Part shown: piece by piece, positions 12,910-26,188 of the stretch
How the letters are laid out: each line of letters starts with the position of its first letter
Position numbering within the stretch: position 1 is the first letter of the stretch
Assembly: GCA_921293015.1 (NCBI GenBank)
Contig: OV121098.1
Span: 12,499,016 to 12,563,015, forward strand
Reading direction: 5' to 3'
From: Phorcus lineatus
Lineage: Eukaryota; Mollusca; Gastropoda; Trochida; Trochidae
Length of the DNA: 64,000 bases
The notes under the pieces: generated by a model
Told to the model about the DNA's origin: nothing
Databases searched by the model: none
Seen by the model: only the letters and a program-made list of their open reading frames with translations
Program-made: the position numbers and the translations under genes

Positions 12910-14357
12910 AACTAAATATTATACAGTGATTTTGGTTTGTTCCATTCAAGTTGGTATGACATTCTTCAGGTTATAATAATCAGTTTCATTTTCCACTGAT
13001 GTAAGGGATATTTCAGCTGTTACATATAAACACAGCTTGCATTCAATATGTTCTTGTAATCAATGTTGTTATGAACTTATTCTTCTTTTTTTTATTCAAT
13101 AATTACCTTCTGGATTTTTAGATATTGCTGAGTGGATGATACACTAATGTAGAGTTTTCTTCAGATTGTTGATAACATTCAAGGGAACAAAATGCAGTTT
13201 GTATGGAATTTTTTTATCAGGTTTTATGACATCAGATATTTTCCTCATATTTCTATGATAGGGGTGATTTAGAATATGTACCAGGCAAACAAATTCTGTG
13301 CTATAGTTACTTTATGTATATCAAGACAAAATATTTACAATTTTTGCTTCAGGTAACACATTGCCCAAAATTGAGATATCCCAGGGTAATAAGACAAGCA
13401 GAATGCTATGTAGATCTGCTAGACAATTGTGGCATTATTTGTGGAACTTTTTAAACCTCTTCAAGGCAGATGTTGGAAACATAACCGTATCTCCCTGCCG
13501 TCTGAAAGCTCGTCTTATACAGATGTTTGTTATGATATTCAGGTACAGAACACCCTGGCTCTTCCCTAGAGAGCAATAAACTTCCAAGAATAGACTCATA
13601 CACTTCAGCTTCTATATTTGTGTGTAATAGATAGAGCAGATTTCAGTGTTTGGTCGGAGCAGAAGTCATTCTTGAGTGGGTTTGTTAGTATTTATTTTAG
13701 CATTTACTACATGATTAAGAGCTATATTCTAATCTCTATCAGTGAAATACACAATGGATCAGGCTATAGTGACGATCAACACACCATACAAACAGGTTTT
13801 ATAAGTCAAATTCTTCATCTTTCACAAGTGCAATTAGTTTACGAAATGCTTTCGCCACTAACATCAATACTGAATAAAACAAATATATAAATTATACAGA
13901 AAATAGCACAATTTAACAGCCTGTGAAAGACTTTTAAGAGACAATTTGCTCCATTGCTACCGGCTCGCATCATACATGGTGCATACTGATGGAGCTTAAC
14001 ATCAAAGCTCCCAGATCTTAGGACTTCATAGTGCATTGCAGATTGTACAATACTACTGCTATTTACACCTACCTCTCTTTACATAATGGCAGCACATAAC
14101 CCTACATTCAGCATCTATTGTGCACAGATATAAACTCTCTCTGACACTTTGTTTGTTTAGTTTACATAAAATTGTAAATGTGCTCAATCAATATCTTTTT
14201 CTTCTGCATAGAAGACAACATTTTAGCCAGAGCCTGGACGCCCATAACCCATGCCAGAAGCACACAATTCTTTGTCCATGTCAATATTCCATAGGAGTGT
14301 GATATGGCTTTTAAGTTTGTATCACATACTTTTGACATTCAAAGTCACTTTCCATGT
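12910..14357. other. Intronic DNA without recognised features
   Basis: No supported exon, RNA gene or repeat. Confidence 0.45.
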
Positions 14358-14736
14358 AAATGGCATACACCAAATATACCACTAGTGGCATACAGGCCAA
14401 TACCATACTAGTGACATACAACCCATATCCCATACCAGATGCATACAACCTTATCCAATACTAGAAGCATACAACCCTTATCCCATACTAGACGCATACA
14501 ACTCTTTTCCAATACTAGTTGCATATATCCCATATCCAATACTAGTGGCATACAACCCATATCGCATACCAAATGCATACAACCTTTACATACTAGTGGC
14601 ATACAACCCTTATCCCATACTAGTTGCATAAAACCCTTGTCCAATACTAGTTGCATACAACCCATATCCCATACTAGTTGCATACAACCCATTCAAAACT
14701 AGTCCCATACAACCCATATCCCATACTAATTGCATG
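14358..14736. repeat. Minisatellite, 25-28-bp unit, about 14 copies
   Basis: Units read 'catacaacccatatcccata' followed by 'ctagttg' or 'ctagtggc', with point changes and one shortened unit near 14585. The open frames on both strands here are by-products of the periodicity and not genes. Confidence 0.9.
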
Positions 14737-14777
14737 TAAGACTGTCCCCCATACTGTGCACCACTTTCCTGAAACAG

Positions 14778-14940
14778 ACTATATCCAGGTTGGTGGAGGC
14801 TGGTCTGACTGAGAGGCAAGTAGAAAAACATGCTGTGGTGGAGACCAGGCTGGTGAAAGCTGAACAGAGTCTAAGCTTCTTGACAAAGAAAGAGATGCAA
14901 ATGGCAGAGCTGGAGAGAAATCTGATAATTGGGGAGAACA
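14778..14940 (+). pseudogene. Possible coding relic, coiled-coil-like (kinesin-5-like?)
   Basis: This open stretch starts just after an acceptor-like 'tttcctgaaacag' and reads TISRLVEAGLTERQVEKHAV, then ETRLVKAEQSLSFL and a charged, coiled-coil-like run. The EKH...ET-L--AE pattern is reminiscent of the stalk just after the kinesin-5 (KIF11-type) motor, where a KH-x(3)-E-x-L-x(2)-QA motif recurs. No donor and no neighbouring exon were found, and the frame dissolves into AT-rich DNA after 14940. It could be a processed or duplicated fragment, or chance. Confidence 0.22.
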
Positions 14941-15099
14941 AATGGTCAACAAAGATTTACATGATTTGGAATGAAGAGAGATTTAGTGATAACATCAAGA
15001 AAGCATGGGAGATGCTAACTATCAAAACAATTAACTTAGAAATTCTGCTCCTCCTGCAGACAACTCCATGTGTTGATGAAGAGTTATCCCCTATTTAAG

Positions 15100-17221
15100 A
15101 AAATGGGCAACAATTTCTATACTAACGTTATTGTTTCATTGTTCAATGAATCTGGAGTTAAATGGTTATCAAGGAGTTCAGTCTAAACAATACTCTTCGT
15201 GAATATTGAGGTTATATACATTTGCAACTCATTAGGTAAAATTCTTTATTACTCGCCCGTTAAAGATACCGCCGTTTAATAGATCTACAATGTTATAACA
15301 CAAGGTGTAATAACATTGTGTGTCGATTGACGTCACAATCGCTAAGCATGACATCACAATGTTAGTGGCGCGGCAACAATTTCATGATGTAATTCAGTGA
15401 GTAATAAATAAAATACTAAACTCAGTCCCGTATAATCACATTTTATGAAACTCGTGAATGCTATATCAGTATCAAACTTGCTTTCGCTCATTAAATACCA
15501 AACCACACATTAGTTTCAAAAAATATGTTATTCAACGGGACGTCGTTTAGTATTCTCTATACAGGACCATGAAAATGTTACTTATCCAACATTTCTACCT
15601 AGCCCACATCCGATTTTGTTGAACAGTAATAACAGGACTTAAAAGGATTCGTTACCTAAACAGCTTGTTCTAACTGAGTATCTCATATTTCTTACTATGT
15701 AGACAATGATCTTTTAAAATCAAGAAGTATAGAATTCAACACCCAAGCAGTAATGTCTGACGCATAACATTTCAATTTACACAGAATTCTTGGATGTCAA
15801 ACTCAAGGCTTATGAGAAACACAATGGTCATGCAAGTCCATCTCATTGAAATTTATAAATTTTGTGCTTGGTATTAAATAAAAAACCTAGATTGGTTCTC
15901 AATTCAACGTTTACTTGTTATGGCTTTTTAGGACTGAAAAGCTAGCAAGCAACTATTTTTTGCCTTTGAGGATTGTGATTTTTCTACCACCCTTTAGACT
16001 TAAATCTCCCAAGGCAGTTTTGCTCTAATTGCCTCTGATAACTTTTGAGTTAAGGTGTGTTATGGCAGTTCAGATAAAGCTTACAACTTGATTATCTTCT
16101 AATAAACTCCATATGGCAAAGTTTCATAAGAAGAGAGTGTAAACTGAGAAATTTGGGTCACAAATACATAGCAGGATGTGGAAACAAACAGTAACATCTG
16201 ATTCTTAACCACTGTTAATTGTTTTTTAGATTCTGGTATATTTTGAAAGTCGGAAAAAATTTCATAGGACACAAGTTACCGAATGTTCATATCTTTATTA
16301 ACATCAATCTCAGCATTTTGCATTTCCAAATACAAAACTTACAAATTACTCAGCTCAATTTTGAAATTGAATTTTTAAATGATCATGCAATATTGTTCTT
16401 TGATAGGAGAGTCTAGAATCTCACAACACGGAACTAATTAATTAATCAATGTCTGTTCCAAACTTTCAAATATGTCACATTATTTCCTTTTCTCATCAGA
16501 GAGCAACAAATCAAACAGAATGTCTCGTAGCACAGGAAATTGTTTCTCTTACACAGGATGTGGGCTATTGCCCTGTCTCCACCAGACAGAGCAAGTCTTC
16601 ATGTGCACTACAACCTCCCCAGTCTATGAACTTCTCCATAATACATCCACCATAGTCTGACTCCAGCACACAGGGGGTTAACTGAAGTCAGGAATCTTGG
16701 TCAAGAGATTGTTGCAGTGTTTAGAATCGTTTAAAGGCAATTTGATATTTGAAAATCATGTTAAAGTTAAAATTATGAATATCTGATAAGGCCAGAGGTT
16801 AGGATTTTTGGTTCCATGTTTTATTTCTGTATGTAATTTATCAGCAAAGCTAATTTTAAATTAGAAAACTTTGTTATTTGAGATTGAAATAATCCTACTC
16901 AAACTATCTTGGAATAAATTAATTTTCAGGGATTGGGTTCCAAAAATGAAAATGGTTACAAAGTCAATGATACAGCAGGGTGACCAAATGGAAATACCAT
17001 AACTTTTGTTGGCAAAATTATGTTTAAGATATTGGAGAGATTCTTTTGGAGAAATGCTAATTTTAGGTGAAGAAGTAGCCCTGCCCAAAAACTGATTAAA
17101 ATAATAACTTAATCTAGGCCCTCATTCAGCTAGTGTATATGCCACCCTTTAGAGGAACCAAAATTAACATTGAAAAAGCGATGCATTATTTCTTTAAAAA
17201 ATAATTATAAACCAAGTTCTA
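15100..17221. other. Intronic DNA; possible short element at 15250-15555
   Basis: At 15250-15555 'cgcccgttaaag' on the left and 'ttcaacgggacgtcg' on the right are loosely inverted, with a hairpin (acaatgttat/ataacattgt) and a perfect TGACGTCA palindrome at 15328-15335 between. The rest is featureless. Confidence 0.35.
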
Positions 17222-17672
17222 GTTTAGTTCAGCTTATGCTGACAAACCTATCTTCAATATATTAGATAAAATGTTTTCCTGCTTCCTGGAGTCTAGGGTT
17301 CCGTTTGACAAAATGCTAAGGTAACCTTAACTCACTTTAGTTCAGCTTATGCTTACAAACCTATCTTCAATATATTAGATAAAATGTTTTCCTGCTTCCT
17401 GGAGTCCAGGGTTCCATTACACAAAATGCTAAGGTAACCTTAACTCACTTTAGTTCAGCTTATGCTTACAAACCTATCTTTAATATAGTAGATAAAATGT
17501 TTTCCTGCTTCCTGGAGTCTAGGGTTCCGTTACACAAAATGCTAAAGTAACCTTAACTCACTTTAGTTCAGCTTATGCTTACAAACCTATCTTTAATATA
17601 GTAGATAAAATGTTTTCCTGCTTCCTGGCGTCTAGGGTCCATTACACAAAATGCTAAGGTAACCTTAACTCA
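17222..17672. repeat. Minisatellite, 114-bp unit x 4
   Basis: Copies start at about 17222, 17336, 17450 and 17564 with 'ttagttcagcttatgct'. Copies share 'gataaaatgttttcctgctt' and end with 'atgctaaggtaaccttaact'. Few substitutions between copies indicate a recent array. Confidence 0.9.
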
Positions 17673-17765
17673 CTAAGGTAGCCTAAGTGCAATGTTAAAG
17701 AATGGCACTAAGGTAGCCTTAGTGCAATGTTAAAGAATGGCACTAAGGTTAGCCTAAGTGTTAGT
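17673..17765. repeat. Minisatellite, about 34-bp unit x 3
   Basis: Units of 'aaggtagcctaagtgcaatg' plus 'ttaaagaatggcact', contiguous with the 114-bp array. The 'cctTAGTGC' words resemble the hairpin arms at 62246-62334. Confidence 0.75.
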
Positions 17766-18144
17766 TGCTGGGTGCAATGACACCCTTGTCCTCTTTCAGC
17801 AAGTCTAGATTTATTTAAACATTTTGAAACATGAAACCCACAAGAAAAAAACACCAGGCTGAAAGCTTATTTATTATCATAAGACTTAATTTGAGAATAG
17901 ATAACATCTTACACACAAGGAAATAGCATTGCGTGTGAAATGGACATGGGGTCATGAATGAAATCCTGCAAGAGACATATTGGGTCTAGACACGGGCCCG
18001 AGATGCTGGTATCTATTTTGAAGATTACTAGTGATAAACACCTTCCACTCCTGTGCTAAGCTTACAGAAGAACTGGGTGTTACCAGCTGTGAAGGCGGGA
18101 CTGGATACAGATAGAAACTCATGTAGATCTGTGCTTATGTAAGA

Positions 18145-18457
18145 GGTGAGGTGAGTTGGTGTTTAACGCCGCTTTCAAGATTATTTCACTTATATCGCGG
18201 CTACTAGTATTATTGCAGGGAGAAAGCCCGCAACACCATTGTGGTTATGCATTGCGGTGAAACCTGCAAGCATCGGCTGGAAGTAGCGAACCATGGGTGG
18301 TACTGCGCTGAATTGCAGTGTAGCATTGCACCCAAACCTGACTGTGTGTAGAACAGTTCTCTACTGCAGACAAAGTGGCCTAGCCCCTGGCGGGATTCGA
18401 ACCACGGACCTTCTGATCCGAAGCCGAACGCGCTAACCACTGCACTATCCCGCCCCC
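18145..18457 (-). mobile_element. tRNA-derived SINE, copy 3, intact with target duplication
   Basis: The best-preserved copy, 313 bp. It is flanked by a perfect 12-bp direct repeat, gcttatgtaaga, at 18133-18144 and 18458-18469. On the minus strand the head carries an A box (tagtgcagtgg) and a B box (ggttcgaatcc). The tail on the plus strand reads 'ggtgaggtgagttggtgttt' followed by aacgccgc. The tail resembles SINE tails I know from mollusc sequences (recollection). Confidence 0.88.
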
Positions 18458-18469
18458 GCTTATGTAAGA

Positions 18470-19133
18470 ACTGTTCCACTACTGAATGAACAAGAACATC
18501 CCTACATATACTCATTCACACTCAGCCAGTGATTCCAAAAGCGGACAAAAACCGATAGCAGTCTCGACTTTGTTGGGGAGTGTTGTTCACAGAGAGCTGG
18601 ACCAACTCTATGAAATGTGACCATTGTTTCACATCACAAAACACAGATTTTAATGAGAAATTCTTGGTGTTGTTGATTTAGGAGATAAACCTAGTGTGTT
18701 TGAAAATCAAAGACATGTTAAACTTGATTGATAGCAAGTAAATTTTAAACCAATCAGAATCGAGTATCCAGCACTTTGATGGTAGAATCAAAAGTAAAAT
18801 CTAGACTTTCTAAATGAGGACCCAGACTGTTTTAAAGCTCCCTATTCCATGCACAGTCATAGAAGGACTACAAATTGGGACCTTTCTGTCCTCTTCGCTT
18901 TGTGTTCCTAGAAGTTCAGCAGAATACTTCTATATCATTGAATAGGGTCCCATAGGTTTATTATATGCCAAAATGATCACTTGCCTGATTATCTGGCAAG
19001 AACACAGAGAAGGTGTCACAAGGGGGTAAATGTATGCATGGTGTCGATTAAATTTGTTAAAGTAGGATGCTTATATCATTGCTAAGGGTCCCATTAGTAT
19101 CAAAAAGACTAAAGTGCCCCCCCATCATCTGAT
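18470..19133. other. Intronic DNA without recognised features
   Basis: Nothing supported. Confidence 0.45.
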
Positions 19134-19420
19134 GATCATTGTGTATCATCGTGACTAAGGATGTCTCATTTTGTATCATCGTGACTAAGGATGTCTCATT
19201 TTGTATCATTGTGACTAAGGATGTCTCATTGTGTATCATTGTGACTAAGGATGTATCATTGTGACTAAGGATGTATCATTGTGTATCATCGTGACTGAGG
19301 ATGTCTCATTGTGTATCATTGTGACTAAGGATGTCTCATTGTGTATTATTGTGACTAAGGATGTCTCATTGTGTATCCTCGTGACTAAGGATGTCGCATT
19401 GTGTATCATTGTGACAAAGT
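19134..19420. repeat. Minisatellite, about 30-bp unit, 9-10 copies
   Basis: Units of 'gtatcattgtgactaaggat' plus 'gtctcattgt', with one shortened unit near 19253. The open frames in both directions follow from the period being a multiple of three. Confidence 0.9.
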
Positions 19421-22400
19421 GTAAACTACATCTCAGAAAAATTAATTCATATTTTTTAATTTGATTTATGAATGAGCCTAGAATAAACGGCTATTAAATC
19501 AAAATCTAGCCTTACTAGACGCTATGCCTCAGGCTAAGGTCCATTGACGGATTTAAAATTATGAACAACAGTCTGTAATTAGGATTAAGCCCCTTGAGAA
19601 GATGGAGCCATGGCCTTAAGATCAAAAGTCAAGTGCATCTAATAATACACTTTGCAGCATTAAAGTATGATTGCAATACAGGGAATTAAAGAGCAGGATT
19701 TCCTGAGCAACAAGATCTTTACTTCAACTGTCCACTATGATTGATGTAATGGAGTTATGGATCCAACACTATTGAGACAGCCTTGTTGATTAGGTTTGAT
19801 AAAATTGGGAGTCAATCACACTGATTGGCTGAACCACAGTCACTCGTTTGTAAACTTCTGAGTGATTGGCTGACAAAAAGTCACTCAATTGTAAGCTCCT
19901 GACAGATTGGTCAACCATTTGGGTACAAATAAGGCTATTTGTGGTGTGTTTTCCAAAACATTTGTGTTTCATAAACTTACGATAGTGTTATTCCAACACA
20001 GCTTTAAACTAAAAACGGTAAACTTAAAACTGTAGACCAACAAAATATTTGTACGAAGATCTCCTAATAAGCAAATAATATGTTACAGTAACAACACACT
20101 ACTTTGCAAAATCTGACAGCCGTCAATAAAAAATATATGATACATTCATTTTTTTAAAAACTGAAAAGCCTGAACTAAAGTTACAACATCAAGTTTATCC
20201 TAAGCGAGCTCTTTGTAAGTTCATCCTCGGCCTATGTTCACAAGCATCTTTATGTTAAGCTTAGCATAAGAGCTGTGTGTAACCTCTATCTATAAAAATG
20301 ACATGACGAAAATGTTTATTTATGTATCTTTTATATAAACAAGGGTTGACTTATCCATCATATTAGTTAAATCCTACTCACACTAAGCATTTGTAATAAA
20401 TCTGATTACATATGATTGATGCTCAGAACCTATTTGTCATGCAAGCTGTGTGTAATGCAAGCTTTGTGTCACTCATGCAAGCAAGCACCTGACAAAAATA
20501 ATTGTAAGGGTTTACTGATGAAAATATCTTCTATTCAGATTGAGATAGGGGATAAGTTAAAATGATTAGAAAAGCCTCCAGATATTTTTAAAGATGTATT
20601 TTGGTATATGATTTTAACAGACAGAAACATATCTATATATATTACTTTCTATTTGGGATATCCAATTATAGTCCTGATATGTTATTGTGATCTATTTCCT
20701 TACAAGATTTAATTTCAATTCTGAAGGTCATGATAAGACCTCACGGTATATACAATGTTTGTATACAATCAGAATTTTGCAGATGTAACCTCTGAATGCG
20801 ACAAACAAGATGTTATGTCGGCAAATCTACAATGTTTCCATACGAGAGACTTGCTAACTCGTTTTCTCATATTAAATAACTATGATACTTCTCTTGCCAC
20901 TTTAAAGCTTACGATGGTTTGATAAGCTCAAATTGTAACTCATAAGGCAAGGCCTGGAAAGGTAGGGGTCATGGGTCATGGGTCATGGGTCATTTTTTAC
21001 ACTTAGTTTTTAAGTATGAAAAAATGGCCCATTACCTTTGAAATTGAACTGCTGCTGCAAAGGAGAATGGCCCATTTGAAATTCCGAAAATGACTGACAG
21101 CCCTAAAATGGCCCATTATCAAATACATCTTATCCTAACTCTGTAAGGTCTTTAGTTAACAATACATAACTTCATCATGCTTTTAAGGCCTGAGGGTATT
21201 CATTCAGTAGTATTCATTCATCTTCTCATCATTGTTTTTAATTAGTAATATTTAATATACTTGTACATTGCCTTACTCGTGGAATGTTGTGAAAACGTAC
21301 TTTGGGGGAGGTACTGATATAAGCCACATGGCTTGTTTACCAATCCCTATTCAAATAAATAAAATATGTTTAAAACACAAAACACAATACGTAACGCTGT
21401 AAAATGAATATAAAAAAATTACTATCAAATACTTAATCTAAAAAACACACAAATGTTTCATTTCACCAGGTATATTTTTTTAACAAAAATTACTTCCAAT
21501 AACTTCGAGAGAAAAACCGTTAAAAATTATTTAATGGTCTCAGATTTTTAACCTAAGTTTTTAATATAACATCACACTGTAAGCCAACACACTGACAACA
21601 GCAACAGCAGAAATAGACGACCATGGATGGCGAAGTTGAAACTGACATTTACGTAAATGGTAGACTTCAGCTGACAGCTGTGTGCGAATAAAAACTTGTT
21701 GTTGGTTGTCAACTAAGGTCAGATGTGTTACGGAATGACATATGGTGGAGATTAGGGAATATAGAGTCATGGGGAGAATAACAGATTATTTCATCCCTTG
21801 ATAATAGCTATTCCATATCTTAAACAGCACTGCCATGATACATCATGATTATTTAGAAAATTGATTTTTCGTTGTTCATCTTATCTAGGACATGTTGGAT
21901 GTTTGAGAATGATTATGGAAGAATTTTGACGAGACGTGAAAAACAGACAATTTTATCACTTTATGATAGATGTTGGAATGAAACTAATAATAATAGTTTA
22001 TTCGGTTTTAGGCCATCGACCCATGTACAAAGCATTTGAAACACAAACATTATTACAAAGTGACAAATACTTCGTCTTGCAAAGAGATAGGCAATGTTTA
22101 ACATATTTTGCTACATTTAGAATAATTTCATACTCCTTACTGGTTACAAGTACATTGTAGGAATAAAAGGTAGGGTTATCAGAAAATCTGAGTGGTATAT
22201 ATTTAAACTACCGCTGATGTTGGAATGAAACTACTGCTGGTAGTTGATTGTGTTGGAAACTGGTTTTACTGTGTGCATTTGATCTATTTTAGCTTTACAT
22301 ATGTTGTGCATTTGTCTAAGTTGTAACAAGCCAAAACTACACCAAACCACCAACAACAAGAGAATTTTTAAGCAGAGACAACTTACATCCTCATTCTTAG

Positions 22401-25097
22401 AAATTGCACAAAGAAGCTTAAGACATATATTTTGATAGGTCAAGGTTCTCTCAAAACTGTAATAAAAACATTTCTTGTGTATAGGTATTTTCCTCAGAAC
22501 ATATCTAAAGACCAAGGTCGGGCTGACAATAACATTATATAAAGCTAGCTTCTATCTATTTCGTAAAAATATTTTTCACTTATTGACTCTCTTCATTTTT
22601 ATAATGCAATTTTTGCATGAAATATTTCTCTCAGTTAGTGAACAAAGATATGCAAAACAGAAAAAAAAAGATTTTTAAATTTTACTGAGCACACCAAACT
22701 CGAGTTTATACAGGTCAACGACTTATTTTTTAAATTCGAGTATAACAGGTGCAGGGAAATATTTCACCATGGTTACGAGAAATTAAATATGTTTTGTCAA
22801 AAGATAGAATTTCCCATGCATGGTTTTGATGCTAAGAGACCGAGGTTGACAGCTTGCTTGTTAAATATGCAGGATTTTACACACCTGTCAGCTTTCATTT
22901 ATCTTAATATAATAACGATCGATGACAGGCCTGTACTTAGAATGTTTACATTTTTTTTCATTTCTGCAAACTTTCAGCACACATGAATAAGAATAATGAT
23001 GGGTAAAGCTTTTATTTTTAAACTTTTTATTTTTTAAAATTTTTAATTTGAATGACAAAAGACTTGGACCTAAGCTTTAACGGTTGATTTTCTCCAAAAC
23101 ATTCTTTCAGAGTAGTGAAATACGGGAACCATAAACGTGTCTCAAGAACCCATGAATAATTGAAATCCATGGTAATACACTAAATAATAAAAAAAGAGGC
23201 AAAGCATGGATTCGTTTCTTCAATAAACATGATTTACGGCAAATGTATCATCCTTAGTGGTAAAATTCTAATTCCTCAAACCAGTCATCCATAGTCAGGG
23301 AGCAAATAGTGAAGTTTCAAGCAAAAACCACTGGCAGACATTTTTGTGTTAATAACTTATAACGAGTTAGGAAAATGGTTTCCATAAGCACCTATCACGG
23401 TATGTGGTTTTAAAGCTGCTTTTTTTTACTTAAAAGATTATCTTGCAACTGGAAACAATTATTTTTGTTTTTGTGAGATCACTATTTATCTAAAAATATG
23501 TGTTACTGCCCCTTTAAAGCTGACAATATATAAAGGATACTGACTTCACCGACAGTCTTGCCAAAAATCTCATAGTTGTATTACAGTTAGTGGAGTGGCC
23601 TCTCCATCTATCCATAGTAACTTTATAAAAATGCCATTGGCTCTGTAGCTCATCGGGTACTTCATTAATTGTATCACTTAGGTTGAAGACTTACATGTCA
23701 AATAATAGGACATTGTCTATGGCGTCTCTATCACATAAGACACAGCATCGAACCTTAACCACTTTAGAAACGATGTAGCTTCCTTGCTTTCGATGTAGCT
23801 TCCTTGCTTTCGTTTGCTTTTACTGAGGAGTTAGATGACAGAAACTGCCAACTTAGGACTACACCCCTTGTAACTATGTGAACTAATCCTCCAACTAATG
23901 GACAGAACTTGTATGAATCTTGACCCCTGACCTCTGACCCTGGTCATCTGACCTTATTTACCTTCCACAAGCACATGGTAACAAAACAATCTTATGAAGT
24001 GGGTACAGGTTAAGAGAAACAGGTAAATACTAAGATTTATGTATCCAGCCAAAGAAGGAATTTCTGTATCTCAATCATTTGGCTTTAGAGAACTTTCTCT
24101 ATCCAGGAAAAAAGGAAAGCATTTGTTAAAACCTTTCATTCCCTCCAGACCTGAAATCAGCCTCAAAGAGGCATTTGTGTCTGGAAACTTAGGGGCGGAA
24201 GGGGTTAAAAGGAGTAACCACTTTTTGACATGATTAAAAGGACATTTTATCTACAAGGTACATTAACAGAATTTCAGACAAGTTAAGATAAGTTTATAGG
24301 AAAGAGACCATTCAATATTTCTAGAGACTGAAACACTAAAATTATTTTCAGGTGACAGGATTTTAATCGAGTCAAGAGAAGAAGTATCGGGATGGACCAG
24401 GGAGTTAGGGCTCGATGTTCACAGAATATGGGTTTATTCTTTAAATCTACTTGGTGAGCTTGTTGAGTGTGGCGTTTGCTAAGTCTGTTTTGATAAAAGC
24501 CAATTCTTTCATTATTGTTCATATTAAGAAGAACCAAATTTTACCCATCAAAGAAAATCACAATTCTAATTCTATAACTGTCAGTGACTGAGGCCCAAGT
24601 TTTGAGGAAAACTTTTCAGATTCCATGTCCTTTTGACTCCTGATATAAATTTTACTAGACATAGAAAATACTTTTTTGTTAGAATCACAGAATCTTTGTT
24701 TTAATATTTAACAACATACAAAAAATCTCATACTCAGGTATTTAACTCCTAATGATTATGTTTGCTCATAATGTACACTTTTTTTTCTTTTCATTAGGTA
24801 TATTTGTATCTCATTTTGCAATCCCTAAGGATGTTTAAAATAAATAAGTTTCTATAGTGAGTATGATGATTTTACGATGTTACCACTTATAAATGTCTTA
24901 CATAGGCCAAGGTAACTCTATTTATCTCAGTTCAGTTTACGTGGAAAAATCGTCTCAAAAACAATGACAACAACAATGTTAAGGCTTTCCCCAATAAATA
25001 TTAGCCTACGCAAATGCATTATCTTTAGAGCGTCAAAATATCTCATTTCTCTACCAAATTATCACAGCTGTAGAGGAAATCATCAACTGTCAATCAA
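19421..25097. other. Intronic AT-rich DNA; small repeats near 20968-21110
   Basis: At 20968-20993 'catgggt' repeats occur. Complementary arms (atgggtcatttttt at 20985, aaaaaatggcccat at 21019) form a short hairpin, and 'aatggcccatt' recurs twice more by 21116. At 23637 'ggctctgtagctcatc' matches the left end of the 34.5-kb element, so this may be a fragment of that family. No exon recognised. Confidence 0.45.
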
Positions 25098-25227
25098 AAA
25101 CCACTGGGGTATTTTTGTGTAAAAAAACACTGGCGTATTTTTGTGTAAAAAACTCGGTGGATTTTTGTGTAAAAAAACACCGGCGGGTTTTTGTGTAAAA
25201 AAACACTGGCGGATTTTTGTGTAAAGA
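25098..25227. repeat. Minisatellite, about 29-bp unit x 5
   Basis: Units of 'cactggcgtatttttgtgta' plus a run of A, with variable gg/gc bases. Confidence 0.85.
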
Positions 25228-25639
25228 CTTTTTAAACGTTTGAGACATGGAAAATGAATTCGCATATTATTTATGTATGTGTGCTACTTCTCCATAGGGA
25301 GGCACACTTGGAGTCAAAATACAGATTGAACAGAACACACCATTTCCTTTCATACCTCTGTAGTCATTGTCTTACCTCCTTTGAAAATTTAAAAGGACCT
25401 CGAGACATAAAGATATGCACAATTCCCCAGGGCCCCATTTAGGAACAATACTGAAAGAGGCTTATACATATGCAGTACCATTATCGAGCATGCATGTATC
25501 ATGGACGAAAAGTGACCCTTATATTTATCAAGAGTCATAGAAATTATTCCACACATGTATCAGTGTATCATCACATTTATGAAAAGAAAGTGATTTTTTT
25601 TCTTCATACCTACCTGTGTTCACAGGAGATAATTCTTGT

Positions 25640-25710
25640 TGAGATGAAACATTTTCATCTAGGAGATATCACTTTGACAGTAGATGTCGAACAATGCCTT
25701 GGATAATATC
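25640..25710. repeat. Dispersed repeat with ctaggagatatc core, copy 1
   Basis: Contains ctaggagatatc, then 'gacagta' and 'aacaatgccttg'. The same order occurs at 52484-52535 and in weaker form at 49970-50050. Confidence 0.4.
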
Positions 25711-26188
25711 TAGAAACTCATTCCTATGTCTTCTGAGCCTAAGATATTTGTAACTATTATCGACCAGAGTTGATATACTTGATATCAGAAGACGCATCGG
25801 CAAGATTAGTGTTTTCCCTAGTCATTTCTAGCAGGGCGCAATGTAAGGGCACATGTTCTGTAGCTCATTCAAAATTAGTTAAAATAAATGTGATGTTTGT
25901 CTTAATTCATTCATAAGATTCAGAAATTATTAAAATATATTTTAGACTGAAAGAATTGACACAAGTAAAGAAAACTGTTTCATTTACAGAAAGTATTGCC
26001 CTTTTTGTTGCAATCATATTTTCAAATGAATTTGTAAGTAAGTGCTCTTTTGAAAGAAGTTGTGCCCTTTTTCAAATCAATTTGCCCTGTCCTTTTTTCA
26101 ACATAGGGGAATCACTAAAGATTGTCTAATTATTACCAGATAGGGTTAGGCATATATTAGATATATCAGGAAAACGGTGTAAGAAATG

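Noticed and set aside
14408..14702. Open frames on both strands with repeated MQLVWDKGC-like peptide
   Set aside because: Low-complexity translation of a minisatellite, open on both strands, with no start context or splice sites.
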